From Cycloclasticus sp. (lineage in GTDB: Bacteria > Pseudomonadota > Gammaproteobacteria > Methylococcales > Cycloclasticaceae), in the NCBI GenBank assembly GCA_040743155.1, contig JBFLJU010000001.1:1178001-1242000 (forward strand): a stretch of 64,000 bases of DNA. Direction: 5' to 3'. Both the position numbers and the translations under genes were made by a program. Of the stretch, positions 46,389-54,778 are shown piece by piece. The notes below the pieces were generated by a model. It searched no databases. It was not told where the DNA came from and saw nothing but the letters and a program-made list of their open reading frames with translations. Every line of letters starts with the position of its first letter. The stretch's first letter is position 1.

Positions 46389-46988
46389 TTAGACGTTGTG
46401 GATAACGCTAGTCACGACACCCCAAATAACCATCTCTACCTCTTCTCTTATCGGTATATCAGAGTAATCTGGGTTCTCCGGCGCAAGGACTAGTTTGCCT
46501 TCTTTTGAACGTAGCCGTTTTACAGTCAGTTCCCCGTCTAATGCACAGACAACTATTTTACCGACGCCGGCATGTACCGAGCGATCTACCACAAGAACAT
46601 CACCTGGGTGAATGCCTGCACCGAGCATCGACTCGCCTTCTGCTCGAACAAAAAAGGTAGACGACGGCTTTTTAATCAGCAGCTCATTAAGGTCTAGTCG
46701 TTTTTCTACATAATCATCTGCTGGTGACGGGAAACCCGCGGCAACACTGGCGCTATAGAAAGGAATCGAGGGTACAGGGCTATCAAGATCGGGGAAATAA
46801 ATCGCTGGATGGTCTATGTTTTTAGTGGCCAGCAGCTTCTTTTTATGATCCAGCAGTTCACTAACAGTTGCTAGCAAACTTTCTGGAATCCTAACCGCTT
46901 TTGTTGCTTCTCCATAGACGGACGAGCCCTTCTTACGCCCTGCTCCAATGCGTGTTCCACCGTGTTTTTTAGGTTCTTTAACCATCAT
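46389..46988 (-). CDS. umuD: UmuD-like S24 autopeptidase with basic N-terminal extension
   Basis: A 199-residue LexA/UmuD-family protein. The C-terminal half is UmuD: cleavage region VAAGFPSPADDYVE, the catalytic Ser in RAEGESMLGAGIHPGDVLVVD and the Lys in GELTVKRL. The N-terminal 60 residues begin with HGGTRIGAGRKKG, an AT-hook-like motif, followed by VRIPESLLATVSELLD, a possible ribbon-helix-helix. Start at 46988 is set by AAGAGG; the frame extends to 47039. UmuD normally joins UmuC to form polymerase V, but umuC is reduced to a stump here. No standard CTGT-N8-ACAG LexA box is visible upstream. It may now act alone or with a distant UmuC. Confidence 0.9.
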   Translation of the reverse strand: MMVKEPKKHGGTRIGAGRKKGSSVYGEATKAVRIPESLLATVSELLDHKKKLLATKNIDHPAIYFPDLDSPVPSIPFYSASVAAGFPSPADDYVEKRLDLNELLIKKPSSTFFVRAEGESMLGAGIHPGDVLVVDRSVHAGVGKIVVCALDGELTVKRLRSKEGKLVLAPENPDYSDIPIREEVEMVIWGVVTSVIHNV

Positions 46989-47056
46989 AAAAACCTCTTT
47001 AAAATAACTATTGAATAGTGTACAAAAATCAAATAGCAATTAAAAGGGCTTTTTAA

Positions 47057-47081
47057 GTTATCCACGAAAACTGTGGATAAC
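47057..47081. promoter_or_regulatory. Inverted pair of DnaA-box-like sites
   Basis: GTTATCCAC and GTGGATAAC form a perfect 9-bp inverted repeat with a 7-base spacer, about 70 bp upstream of the umuD-like start. The reverse half contains a perfect consensus DnaA box (TTATCCACA) and the forward half matches 8 of 9. A third perfect copy lies at 46397-46405, at the 3' end of the umuD-like gene. No T tract follows, so it is not a terminator; it may be a DnaA site or the operator of umuD. Confidence 0.45.
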
Positions 47082-47222
47082 TTTGTGGGCAACTGGAGTA
47101 AGCGCAGAAAATCAGATGACTGTCATGCACTTAGAAAAAATGGTCAATTTTTGAACATTAAAATCGAGCCTAGCAATTTTAGCTTGAGCACAAGCTCGGT
47201 CGTTTGCACAGATGCAATTTAG

Positions 47223-48071
47223 CTAAGCCGTATAGTCAACCACGGTATGCTTCTGAACACCTAGCCCCTCTACCTCTGCGATAACCTCGTCACCGGCATT
47301 AAGAAATTTTGGAGGATTCATCCCAAGCCCTACTCCTTCAGGTGTACCGGTAAAGATTAGGTCACCCGGTTGCAGGCTCATAAATTCGTTAATGTAACTA
47401 ACCAGTTTTTTAACGGAATGAATCATCGTCTCTGTATTGCTCGATTGCACACGCTCACCGTTCACATCTAAACGAACATTGCATGATTGGTATTCCTTGA
47501 ATTCATCCAGAGTAACAAAGTATGGCCCAATGGGCGCGAAGCTATCTGCGCTTTTACCCTTCAGCCATTGCCCACTGCGACTTTTCTGAAAATGCCTTTC
47601 TGAGACGTCAATGCCTGTACAAAACCCTGCGATATGTGCCTCTACTTCATCTTCGGTAATGTATTTCGCCGGCTTACCAATAATGATGACCAGCTCTATT
47701 TCCCAGTCAACTTTAGACGCGCCTTGAGGTCGTTCAATAAGATCAAATGGCCCGCTTAATGCGCTAACTGCTTTTGTGAACAGTACCGGTTCTGCCCGTG
47801 GTTTAGAGCCCGTTTCCTTAATGTGTTCATCATAATTCAAACCAACCGCTATGATTTTTCCTGGGTTTAATAAAGGCGCACCTATGCGTGAAGGCGTATG
47901 GATTACAGGAAGGCTATCGACATCAATACCCGCTAATTGAGCTAAACCACCATTCGCTAAAAACCCCGATGAAATAACATCGCAAATCCCTTCTAAAGAA
48001 CGAATGACATTTTGACCGTCTAAGATGCAAGGAATTTCTTGACCAAGTAAACCAACATTAAGTAATTTCAT
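47223..48071 (-). CDS. Fumarylacetoacetate hydrolase (FAH) family protein
   Basis: A 282-residue metal-dependent hydrolase of the FAH superfamily. Landmarks are VGLNYDEH, a metal-binding Glu pair in DWEIELVIIIGK, SFAPIGPYFVTLDEF and FTGTPEGVGLGMNPP. Members hydrolyse or decarboxylate 2,4-diketo acids or ring-cleavage products of aromatic degradation; the close subgroup includes ureidoglycolate lyase-like and acylpyruvase-like proteins. It is monocistronic and no neighbouring gene reveals the substrate. Confidence 0.88.
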   Translation of the reverse strand: MKLLNVGLLGQEIPCILDGQNVIRSLEGICDVISSGFLANGGLAQLAGIDVDSLPVIHTPSRIGAPLLNPGKIIAVGLNYDEHIKETGSKPRAEPVLFTKAVSALSGPFDLIERPQGASKVDWEIELVIIIGKPAKYITEDEVEAHIAGFCTGIDVSERHFQKSRSGQWLKGKSADSFAPIGPYFVTLDEFKEYQSCNVRLDVNGERVQSSNTETMIHSVKKLVSYINEFMSLQPGDLIFTGTPEGVGLGMNPPKFLNAGDEVIAEVEGLGVQKHTVVDYTA

Positions 48072-48177
48072 GAGTGTTGTATTATGATTTTAAGGTTATT
48101 TAAAGAGTCTGATACTATAGCTGAACAAGGACATTAAAAAAAATAATCCAATTTAATCACGGACAGGAGATATTCAT

Positions 48178-48588
48178 ATGGGTAATTCAGTCGTCGCACT
48201 AGGTGGGTTTGCGCTTTGGACGTTAATTCTCGTTTTATCAGTCGCTACATTTCGCATCGTTAGCGACTTTGTTCTTAAACATGGTATCGCACTGAATCTT
48301 TTCAAGCCCGACGGCTCAGATGTGCCGGGGTTTGGTCAAAGGTTAACACGCGCCCACCTCAACTGCCTTGAAGTGCTACCCATTTTTGCCGCCACTATAT
48401 TGATTGCCGCAATAGCCGATCAAATGAGCTTATTAGAGCCGACGGTTATGTATATTCTGTATGCGAGGGTTGCACAATCTATCGTACACATGATCTCCAC
48501 TTCTCTTATTGCCGTATTAGTTCGCGGAACATTTTTTGTCATCCAACTAGCGCTATTAGCCAGTTATATTTGGCAAATTACTATGTAA
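48178..48588 (+). CDS. MAPEG-family membrane protein
   Basis: A 136-residue protein with four membrane helices of the MAPEG (microsomal glutathione transferase-like) family. RAHLNCLEVLPIFAATIL carries the conserved R..N..E..P pattern in helix 2, and YARVAQSIVHMIS lies in helix 3. A strong GGACAGGAGAT ribosome site precedes the ATG. Bacterial members may have glutathione-dependent detoxifying activity; the substrate is unknown. It stands alone, followed by its own terminator. Confidence 0.88.
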   Translation: MGNSVVALGGFALWTLILVLSVATFRIVSDFVLKHGIALNLFKPDGSDVPGFGQRLTRAHLNCLEVLPIFAATILIAAIADQMSLLEPTVMYILYARVAQSIVHMISTSLIAVLVRGTFFVIQLALLASYIWQITM

Positions 48589-48619
48589 ATAAACAGACCG
48601 TTCTTTTATTTGAACAAAC

Positions 48620-48660
48620 AAAGGGCTGAGCTCAGAAAAATTCTGGCTTCAGCCCTTTTA
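48620..48660 (+). terminator. Terminator after the MAPEG gene
   Basis: AAAGGGCTGA pairs with TCAGCCCTTT around a loop that itself can form AGAA/TTCT; a short T run follows. It separates the MAPEG gene from btuF. Confidence 0.75.
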
Positions 48661-48699
48661 CAACCTTCGTTCCCAGCTAAATAGCTTTATAATTAGCGC

Positions 48700-49545
48700 A
48701 TGATATTTAAACAAACCCTGCGGCTGACATGCCTATTTATCGTCTTGTTAACGAGCGCTAATACGCTTGCTACGCCTCAGCGTATTGTCTCGCTAAACCT
48801 ATGCGCCGATCAGTTATTAATGACGCTGTTAGCGCCCGAACGTTTAGTTGGAATCACCCAACTCGCATCTGATCCCGGAGCATCTTACTTATACCAAGAA
48901 GCCAGCCACTTTCATCAACACACCAGTCGTATTGAAGAAATAATGGCGCTCAAGCCAGACTTGGTTGTCGCTGGTGAGTTCACAGCCCAACCTACTAACC
49001 AATTGCTTGAGAGTTTGGGTTATCAGGTCATTAAGTTGGGTTTACCGGTCACTATTGACGGTGTTTTTCAGCAGATCAATTCTCTAGGCGAACAAATCGG
49101 CGAACCGGCCCGAGCGCAAGAGCTTGTTTCCAACATGCGAGAGGAACTCGCTAAAATCACAGCATTACGTGAAAAAAAATCCAAACGCGCGGTGGTGTAT
49201 TACGCTAATGGCTTTACCGCTGGTCGGCATACCATCGTTAACGAAATTTTAAACATCGCAGGGCTTGATAATATTGCTAGCGAATTGAACCTAGATTTTG
49301 TCGCGCCTTTATCACTAGAGTCACTTCTGGCGTCAAAACCAGATGTTCTCCTTTTGGGACGTTTAAATGAAAATACCGATTCATTAGCGCATCAAGTATT
49401 ACGGCATAACGCTATCCAGCAATACGCTACGTTGACACAGGTGCAAAAAATAATGATTCCCGATAGGTATTGGAGTTGCGCTGGGCCATCCAGCCTTGCC
49501 GCAGCAAGCTATTTACAACAACACTTACTGGGGGAAACTCACTAA
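48700..49545 (+). CDS. btuF: Cobalamin-binding periplasmic protein BtuF
   Basis: A 281-residue class III periplasmic binding protein. A signal peptide (about 1-24, ending NTLA) is followed by QRIVSLNLCADQLLMTLL, the usual BtuF/FepB entry, LKPDLVVAGEF and SKPDVLLLGR. It delivers vitamin B12 to the BtuCD importer. It starts an operon btuF-btuC-btuD that converges on the btuB gene. A heme- or siderophore-binding relative is conceivable, but the riboswitch-controlled btuB next door supports cobalamin. Confidence 0.87.
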   Translation: MIFKQTLRLTCLFIVLLTSANTLATPQRIVSLNLCADQLLMTLLAPERLVGITQLASDPGASYLYQEASHFHQHTSRIEEIMALKPDLVVAGEFTAQPTNQLLESLGYQVIKLGLPVTIDGVFQQINSLGEQIGEPARAQELVSNMREELAKITALREKKSKRAVVYYANGFTAGRHTIVNEILNIAGLDNIASELNLDFVAPLSLESLLASKPDVLLLGRLNENTDSLAHQVLRHNAIQQYATLTQVQKIMIPDRYWSCAGPSSLAAASYLQQHLLGETH

Positions 49546-49546
49546 T

Positions 49547-50569
49547 ATGCACGTAACAATGAGCTTAAATAATAGCAGCCAAGAAACCCTTTTAACCGTA
49601 ACGCTCGCGAGCTTGTTATTTATCCTCTTCGGTTTTTCGCTAACCGTTGGCGATGTAAATATAAGCATTATTAATAGCTTATCAAACATACTTAATAACG
49701 AACCCACATTAAATTCCATTATATTTAAAGAGATTCGTTTACCTAGAACCTTGTTAGCCGTGTTAATTGGTGCCTCTTTAGGTTTATCGGGCGCTGCTTT
49801 GCAAGGCATGGTCCGCAACCCCTTAGCGGAACCCGGGGTGATTGGTGTTTCAACCAGTGCCGCGCTGGGTGCGGTTATTGTCTTTTATTTTGGTTTAGCA
49901 TCCGTTTTTCCCTTAGCCCTCCCCTTAGGCGGTATTACCGGCGCGCTTTTAGCCGTTATTTTTCTATACCTCCTCACCAAACATAACAACAGCATGCTCA
50001 CGCTAATTTTAGCAGGCGTAGCTGTGAGCAGCCTTGCCGCCGCATTAACAGCATTAGCACTTAACTTAGCACCCAACCCCTACGCTTCACTTGAAATATT
50101 CTTTTGGCTGATGGGTTCGTTAGCAGACAGAAGCTTCACCCATGTTTGGCTGGTCTTACCACCTACGCTATTAGGCTGGTGGCTAATGCTCAGTATACGC
50201 CGCGATTTAGACGTTCTATCACTGGGCGAAGACACCGCCCATTCACTGGGCGTACAACTTAAACGACTCAATAAACGAATAATACTAGGCGTTGCCCTAG
50301 CGGTTGGCGCGGCAGTATCCGTCAGTGGTGGCATCGGCTTTATTGGCTTAGTTGTACCCCACCTATTGCGCCGTTTTGTAGCTTACCAACCCGGTCGATT
50401 ACTTTTATGCAGCGCACTAGGCGGCGCCGTCCTACTACTCGCGGCAGATATTACGGTTCGCTTATTACCGACTCAACAAGAGTTAAAAATTGGTGTTCTG
50501 ACCGCCTTACTCGGCGCTCCTTTCTTCCTACACCTGATCTTAAAATCAAAAAGGGAGTGGGCATCATGA
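49547..50569 (+). CDS. btuC: Cobalamin ABC transporter permease BtuC
   Basis: FecCD-family permease of about 340 residues and ten helices. IRLPRTLLAVLIGASLGLSGAALQG, NPLAEPGVIGVSTSAALGAV and GFIGLVVPHLLRRF are family signatures, the last being the loop that contacts the ATPase. The frame opens at 49496 inside btuF; the ATG at 49547, one base after the btuF stop, follows a GGGGGAAA site and is preferred. It pairs with BtuD and receives cargo from BtuF. Confidence 0.92.
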   Translation: MHVTMSLNNSSQETLLTVTLASLLFILFGFSLTVGDVNISIINSLSNILNNEPTLNSIIFKEIRLPRTLLAVLIGASLGLSGAALQGMVRNPLAEPGVIGVSTSAALGAVIVFYFGLASVFPLALPLGGITGALLAVIFLYLLTKHNNSMLTLILAGVAVSSLAAALTALALNLAPNPYASLEIFFWLMGSLADRSFTHVWLVLPPTLLGWWLMLSIRRDLDVLSLGEDTAHSLGVQLKRLNKRIILGVALAVGAAVSVSGGIGFIGLVVPHLLRRFVAYQPGRLLLCSALGGAVLLLAADITVRLLPTQQELKIGVLTALLGAPFFLHLILKSKREWAS

Positions 50570-51339
50570 GCTTAGTGGCATCAAATATTGCCGTTACTTT
50601 ATCGGGTAAAAGTATCTTAAAGGATATAAGTGTTAAATTTCCTAGCGGCAAACTGATTGGCTTAATTGGCCCGAACGGCGCAGGCAAATCCACTCTGATT
50701 CGTGCTTTAGCCGGTTTGCAAATGATTGAATCAGGCGCAATTGAATTAAACAACTATCCACTGCACACCTTACCGCACTTGGAATTAGCAAAAAAAATAA
50801 CGTACCTACCGCAAACAGGTGAGTGCCATTGGCCTATGACCGTTGAACGGGTCGTCATGTTAGGCCGTCACCCACATGTCGATAGCCACCTTTTAGATAA
50901 GGTAAACATGCAAGCCGTTGAACAAGCCATTAAAGATGCCGACATAATGCACCTTGTTGGTCGTGCGGTTAATGAGCTTTCTGGTGGTGAACGCGCTCGC
51001 GTGATGTTGGCCCGCGCATTAGCAACCCAAAGCGATATCTTATTAGCCGATGAGCCTATTGCCTCACTAGACCCACGTCATCAAATTGATGTGATGGCTT
51101 TGCTACAAAACCTGACATCAAAAGGTAAAACCGTCATCGTCGTGTTGCACGAGTTGCACTTAGCAATGCGCTACTGTGATCAGTTAGTATTATTGAATGA
51201 TGGTAAAAAGGTGTCCGAAGGCATGCCCAAGGAAGTGCTAACAATAGACAACCTACAACACGTATATGGTGTGGATGCGTTGTTTGGTAAGCACCAAGGC
51301 AGTCACTGGATTTTGCCTTGGGGCAATAGTTTAACTTAA
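50566..51339 (+). CDS. btuD: Cobalamin ABC transporter ATP-binding protein BtuD
   Basis: A 257-residue ABC ATPase. Walker A GPNGAGKST, signature LSGGERARVMLARAL, Walker B ILLADEPIASLD and the switch His in VVLHELHLA are intact. An ATG overlapping the btuC stop by 4 bp starts it; the longer frame from 50407 is only the shadow of btuC. The sequence is also close to HmuV heme ATPases, so substrate assignment relies on the btu context. Confidence 0.9.
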   Translation: MSLVASNIAVTLSGKSILKDISVKFPSGKLIGLIGPNGAGKSTLIRALAGLQMIESGAIELNNYPLHTLPHLELAKKITYLPQTGECHWPMTVERVVMLGRHPHVDSHLLDKVNMQAVEQAIKDADIMHLVGRAVNELSGGERARVMLARALATQSDILLADEPIASLDPRHQIDVMALLQNLTSKGKTVIVVLHELHLAMRYCDQLVLLNDGKKVSEGMPKEVLTIDNLQHVYGVDALFGKHQGSHWILPWGNSLT

Positions 51340-51362
51340 ACGATTTACGCCCTATAAATATA

Positions 51363-51395
51363 AAAAAAGGAGAAGGCACCGCCCTCTCCTTTTTT
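51363..51395. terminator. Bidirectional terminator between btuD and btuB
   Basis: AAAAAAGGAGA and TCTCCTTTTTT form an 11-bp stem with an 11-base loop; U-tracts result on both strands. It ends both convergent cobalamin operons. Confidence 0.85.
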
Positions 51396-51419
51396 ACAGG
51401 TCTAACTTATACCTCTCAA

Positions 51420-53258
51420 TTAATCAGCAGGTTGGTAGCTAATAGAAAAGAAAATATTCGTACCATCTGTATTAAAACCAGAAACAGTTTCATATTCTTC
51501 ATTAAATAAGTTGGAAACTTTTACTTGGGCTGTTAAATCCTTATTAACTTTATACGCCCCAACTAAATCCACCGTTGTAAAACCAGCAATTCTGCGTGTA
51601 TTCGCCGCATTATCAAAACGACGACCTGAAATAAACACTTTGCTAGCCAGACTAAAATCACCAAACGACTTGTTAGCATTTAAAGCAAATGTTTGTTCAG
51701 CACGTCGTTGTAATACGTTGCCATCATTTACTCCGCCACTTCTATCTTCTGGGTCAATCCATGAGAATTGACCATCAACATTAACCCCAGCAAGTTTAGC
51801 GCCAGCTTGTAACTCAAGGCCTTTTATAACTGCTTCAGAAATATTTTGTGGTACCCAAAAAGCATCCAAGGTAATGAGGTCTTTTATTTTTGTGCGGTAT
51901 ATATTTGCTGACCAATTTATAGCGTTATGTCGTCCAGAAATGCCTAGTTCGTATGATTTAGAGCGTTCAGGATCTAAACCCGGGTTACTGGTTGGAGAAC
52001 CAAAAAATGGAGGGTTATAAAGATCAATCAACGATGGCGCAACGAATGCCGTACCAAAAGAAGCGGTTAAGCGTAGGTTGTCCGATAAATCCGTTCCCCA
52101 AGCTATATTTCCTGTTGTATGGCTACCAAACTGTTCATTATCTTCTGCTCTAATTGCTATTTGATAATTATGTTGTCCGTACTCACCCAGTAATTGAGTA
52201 AAGAGCGCATTACTGTTCCTATTCTTTACAGTAAAGGCATTGTTCGTCTCAATTTTATCATCTTCATAGTCATAGCCAACACTAAGGAGGTGACTGTCAC
52301 TTAACTGGATATCATTCTGAATACTAAAGTGATCTTGCTGGTTATCTGAGAAACTAGTAGCAAACGCACCTTCATTATCTGCCTCAAGGCGCCCTTGACT
52401 AAGCGTCGTTTTGATAGACCATGTGTCTGTCACATCAAATGAAGCTGTTGTACCAAAGGTATGCTGCAAAAAATCAGTCGTATTAAAGTACCCGTCGTAT
52501 TCTGACTCTCCTTCGCTATATAAACTAAAGAACTCCACTGCTAGCGTATTCGAAAAACTATGCCCTACCCTAATAGAAGAATTGGTATTTCTGTATGCAT
52601 CATTATCCGGTTCAGTAGCAAAACAGCCAATAAATAAAACACCACTTCTACCATCACAAGAATTAAAACCATTTGTCTGAGTATAACCACCGCTTAGGGA
52701 ATACCAAGTTGATGCATTTCCACCTGAGACACCAAAAGTAGCTTCTTTTGTATCATGCGTACCAAAACCGACAGACATATGTGGTGTTGCCTTACCCGAT
52801 CCTTTTTTAGTAAAAATTTGAATCGTTCCACCGATAGAGCCAGACCCATACAGGCCAGATTGTGGGCCACGTACCAATTCAATTCGATCGATCAAATTAA
52901 GAGGTATATGCTCGATTTGCGGCATACCAAAAGCATTCGTCGCAAGTTTCACACCATTCAATAAAATTTGTGTGTGGTTTGATTCAGTACCACGCAAAAA
53001 AATGGATGTTTGCTTACCTAAACCGCCTGAATTAGCAATAACAACACCTGGCAAGCTATTAATCGCTTCAGCAACTGTTTTAAATTGAAACGTATCAATG
53101 TCTTCCTTCGTTACAACAGACACCGATGCTAACGTTTCATCTGCTGTCTGAGCCGTACGCGTTGCGGTCACAATCATCGTATCGTCTTCAGCAAATGCCG
53201 TAACTTGGGTTAAAGAAAGCGCGGCAAGAATACTTGACGCTAAAATGGTTTTTTTCAT
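51420..53258 (-). CDS. btuB: TonB-dependent vitamin B12 receptor BtuB
   Basis: Outer-membrane receptor of 612 residues. The signal peptide MKKTILASSILAALSL...AFA is followed by a TonB box-like DTMIVTATRT, the plug domain with INSLPGVVIANSGGLGKQ and LRGTESNHTQILLNGVKL, and a 22-strand barrel. The start at 53258 follows GAGGGAA; the open frame continues to 53294. A cobalamin riboswitch lies in the 5' leader, so vitamin B12 represses it. The C-terminus ends FFSISYQPAD, without a terminal Phe or Tyr; this is unusual for barrel proteins but not unique. Confidence 0.92.
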   Translation of the reverse strand: MKKTILASSILAALSLTQVTAFAEDDTMIVTATRTAQTADETLASVSVVTKEDIDTFQFKTVAEAINSLPGVVIANSGGLGKQTSIFLRGTESNHTQILLNGVKLATNAFGMPQIEHIPLNLIDRIELVRGPQSGLYGSGSIGGTIQIFTKKGSGKATPHMSVGFGTHDTKEATFGVSGGNASTWYSLSGGYTQTNGFNSCDGRSGVLFIGCFATEPDNDAYRNTNSSIRVGHSFSNTLAVEFFSLYSEGESEYDGYFNTTDFLQHTFGTTASFDVTDTWSIKTTLSQGRLEADNEGAFATSFSDNQQDHFSIQNDIQLSDSHLLSVGYDYEDDKIETNNAFTVKNRNSNALFTQLLGEYGQHNYQIAIRAEDNEQFGSHTTGNIAWGTDLSDNLRLTASFGTAFVAPSLIDLYNPPFFGSPTSNPGLDPERSKSYELGISGRHNAINWSANIYRTKIKDLITLDAFWVPQNISEAVIKGLELQAGAKLAGVNVDGQFSWIDPEDRSGGVNDGNVLQRRAEQTFALNANKSFGDFSLASKVFISGRRFDNAANTRRIAGFTTVDLVGAYKVNKDLTAQVKVSNLFNEEYETVSGFNTDGTNIFFSISYQPAD

Positions 53259-53276
53259 GAGATTCCCTCGAAGTAA

Positions 53277-53292
53277 GGCGCAGCCCCGCGCC
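53277..53292 (-). promoter_or_regulatory. btuB: GC-rich hairpin before the btuB ribosome site
   Basis: GGCGC and GCGCC pair around GGGGCT about 12 bases upstream of the GAGGGAA site. It may be the expression-platform hairpin through which the riboswitch limits translation; no U-tract follows it, so a translational mechanism is more likely than attenuation. Confidence 0.4.
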
Positions 53293-53344
53293 AATTAAAA
53301 TGACGCCACGAGAGGAAATGAAGAGGTTGAAAAAGATAGAAAAA

Positions 53345-53545
53345 AATCAACATCAGCCCTATTGCCCACCCGCAACGTACCAGTTTGCTTGTGGCAGGTC
53401 TCCGGGCTCATAAGTGGTTAATTAGCAAATTAACCGATGCATCGCCTTCCCATGTTTTACACAGTGGCTGTTGATGCACAGTACTTATATACCGTTGCGG
53501 GGGCAGCGTTGGGTTTGATCAAGATCGTACCAACTTCCCTTTAAT
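53345..53545 (-). ncRNA. Cobalamin (AdoCbl) riboswitch in the btuB leader
   Basis: The minus strand contains the conserved series of the B12 riboswitch: AAGGGAAGTTGGT at the 5' side, ACGCTGCCCCCGCAACGG, the B12 box AGCCACTG, GGGAAGGCGATGCATCGG and AGCCCGGAGACCTGCC. The aptamer ends about 85 bases upstream of the btuB start. Binding of adenosylcobalamin should reduce btuB expression. Confidence 0.95.
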
Positions 53546-53649
53546 TGAGCGTTATGCCCAATACCAAAAAGCGTGGGCATTATCTTTGATATGGTCTATG
53601 CTAGTCAAGTTAGTCGAAGCATCATAAATAAAAGAAAAACAAACACCTA

Positions 53650-54297
53650 ATGAACTCAAACAATATCAGCGTCTTACTTATCGATGACCATGAGTTGGTC
53701 AGAACAGGTATAGAGTATCTTTTAAGCTCCGACCCTGATGTGGACGTTATCGCCGTAGGATCATCGGGTGAAGAAGCCGTTAAGCTGAATGAGCAACTCA
53801 GCCCAAATGTCATTCTAATGGACTTAAATATGCCCGGCATTGGCGGTGCCGAGGCGATTAAGCGTATTTTAAGGCACGACCCCAGCGCTAAGATCATTGC
53901 CTTAAGTGTTTATGATGATGGCCCTATTCCACACCAAGCAATAAAATTAGGCGCCAAAGGCTACATTAATAAAGGTTGCCCCGTAGATGAAATGATTAAA
54001 GCCATCGTATTGGTTTTCCAAGGTAAAAATTACTTGTCATCCGCTGTCGCTACAAACCTTATCTTTAGCGCACAAGAACCCGAACAAAACGTATTTAGCC
54101 AACTAAGTAATCGTGAATTACAAATAATCACTAAAATTGTTGATGGACATAAAATAGCAGACATTGCGAATTCCTTGTCCATCAGCCCTAAAACAGTCAA
54201 TACGCACCGCTACAGAGCGCATGAAAAGCTAGGCGTCACCAATGATATTGAGTTGGTTAAACTCGCCATCAACGAAGGCCTACTAACAAATTTATAA
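53650..54297 (+). CDS. uvrY: UvrY/GacA-type response regulator
   Basis: NarL-family regulator of 215 residues. The receiver (about 8-122) begins VLLIDDHELVRTGIEYLL, with the phospho-acceptor Asp in VILMDLNMPGIGG and Lys in GYINKG. The LuxR-type helix-turn-helix (about 150-210) has LSNRELQIITKIVDGHKIADIA and KTVNTHRYRAHEKLGV. UvrY/GacA works with the BarA/GacS kinase to activate small RNAs that sequester CsrA; uvrC and pgsA, often downstream, are absent here, replaced by a tRNA and element relics. Confidence 0.88.
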   Translation: MNSNNISVLLIDDHELVRTGIEYLLSSDPDVDVIAVGSSGEEAVKLNEQLSPNVILMDLNMPGIGGAEAIKRILRHDPSAKIIALSVYDDGPIPHQAIKLGAKGYINKGCPVDEMIKAIVLVFQGKNYLSSAVATNLIFSAQEPEQNVFSQLSNRELQIITKIVDGHKIADIANSLSISPKTVNTHRYRAHEKLGVTNDIELVKLAINEGLLTNL

Positions 54298-54360
54298 ATT
54301 TATAAAATTTCTACTCGTCAACGGTTCAATCATAAGGTAGAATTCGCGCTCAATTTGATT

Positions 54361-54448
54361 GCCTGGGTGGTGAAATTGGTAGACACACGGGACTTAAAAT
54401 CCCGCGACCTTAACAGTCGTGCCGGTTCGATTCCGGCCCCAGGCACCA
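54361..54448 (+). tRNA. tRNA-Leu (anticodon UAA)
   Basis: An 88-nt class II tRNA with encoded CCA. Acceptor GCCTGGG/CCCAGGC, anticodon stem CGGGA/TCCCG around CTTAAAA (anticodon TAA), long variable arm GACCTTAACAGTC and T arm GCCGGTTCGATTCCGGC. It is the probable integration target of the element whose relics follow. Confidence 0.95.
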
Positions 54449-54472
54449 TCAAGTTGTATTAGAACGTCCAAA

Positions 54473-54508
54473 GAAGCCTCGAACTCCAGTAGTTACGGGG
54501 TTTTTTAT
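54473..54508 (+). terminator. Probable terminator after tRNA-Leu(UAA)
   Basis: AAGCCTCG can pair with CGGGGTTT (with two G-U pairs) around a 14-base loop, followed by a T run. The stem is imperfect but correctly placed. Confidence 0.55.
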
Positions 54509-54547
54509 TGCCTGCCATTCCTATACAACCCTATGACGCTCTAAGAA

Positions 54548-54612
54548 ACATCCCCAAAGTGGGGGTGTCTTTAGGGGTACTTTGAAATATCCGTATTTAA
54601 AATACCCCCCCC
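54548..54612. repeat. Inverted and direct GGGGT repeats, possible integrase arm sites
   Basis: ACATCCCC/GGGGGTGT forms one hairpin (one wobble) and GGGGTA ... TACCCC another inverted pair; GGGGGTG and AGGGGTA are near direct repeats. A run of nine C closes the block. Such arrays lie between tRNA targets and P4-type integrase genes, and this one precedes an integrase fragment, so it may be the old attachment region. Confidence 0.35.
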
Positions 54613-54664
54613 CAATCCATGCAGCCCATAAGGAATATGAACTACGGCACTTAATACATTATGA

Positions 54665-54778
54665 ATCAAAGGTTCAAAGCCTAAAGATAAGAAACATCGT
54701 CTGGCAGATAGCGGCGGTTTATATTTAGAAATAACGCCCAGAGGCATTTGCCACAGTGAACGGCTTGGGCTTTGGTAG
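54665..54778 (+). pseudogene. N-terminal fragment of a P4-type (DUF4102) integrase
   Basis: Thirty-seven codons encode IKGSKPKDKKHRLADSGG followed by LYLEITPRG, the arm-binding domain typical of tRNA-targeting P4-family tyrosine integrases (AKPKDK..LADGGGLYL..TP). An in-frame TGA precedes it, there is no start codon, and TAG ends it after another eleven codons; the catalytic domain is absent. It lies 217 bp downstream of tRNA-Leu(UAA), where such integrase genes usually sit. It is therefore a relic of an integrated element. The rest of 54449-54985 shows no gene. Confidence 0.7.

Noticed and set aside
46985-47222. LexA (SOS) operator upstream of the umuD-like gene
   Set aside because: I looked for CTGT-N8-ACAG on both strands and found none; only the DnaA-like inverted repeat is there.
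54605-54613. Run of nine C, considered as a slippage or phase-variation tract
   Set aside because: It lies outside any coding frame or recognisable promoter and could equally be a sequencing artefact.
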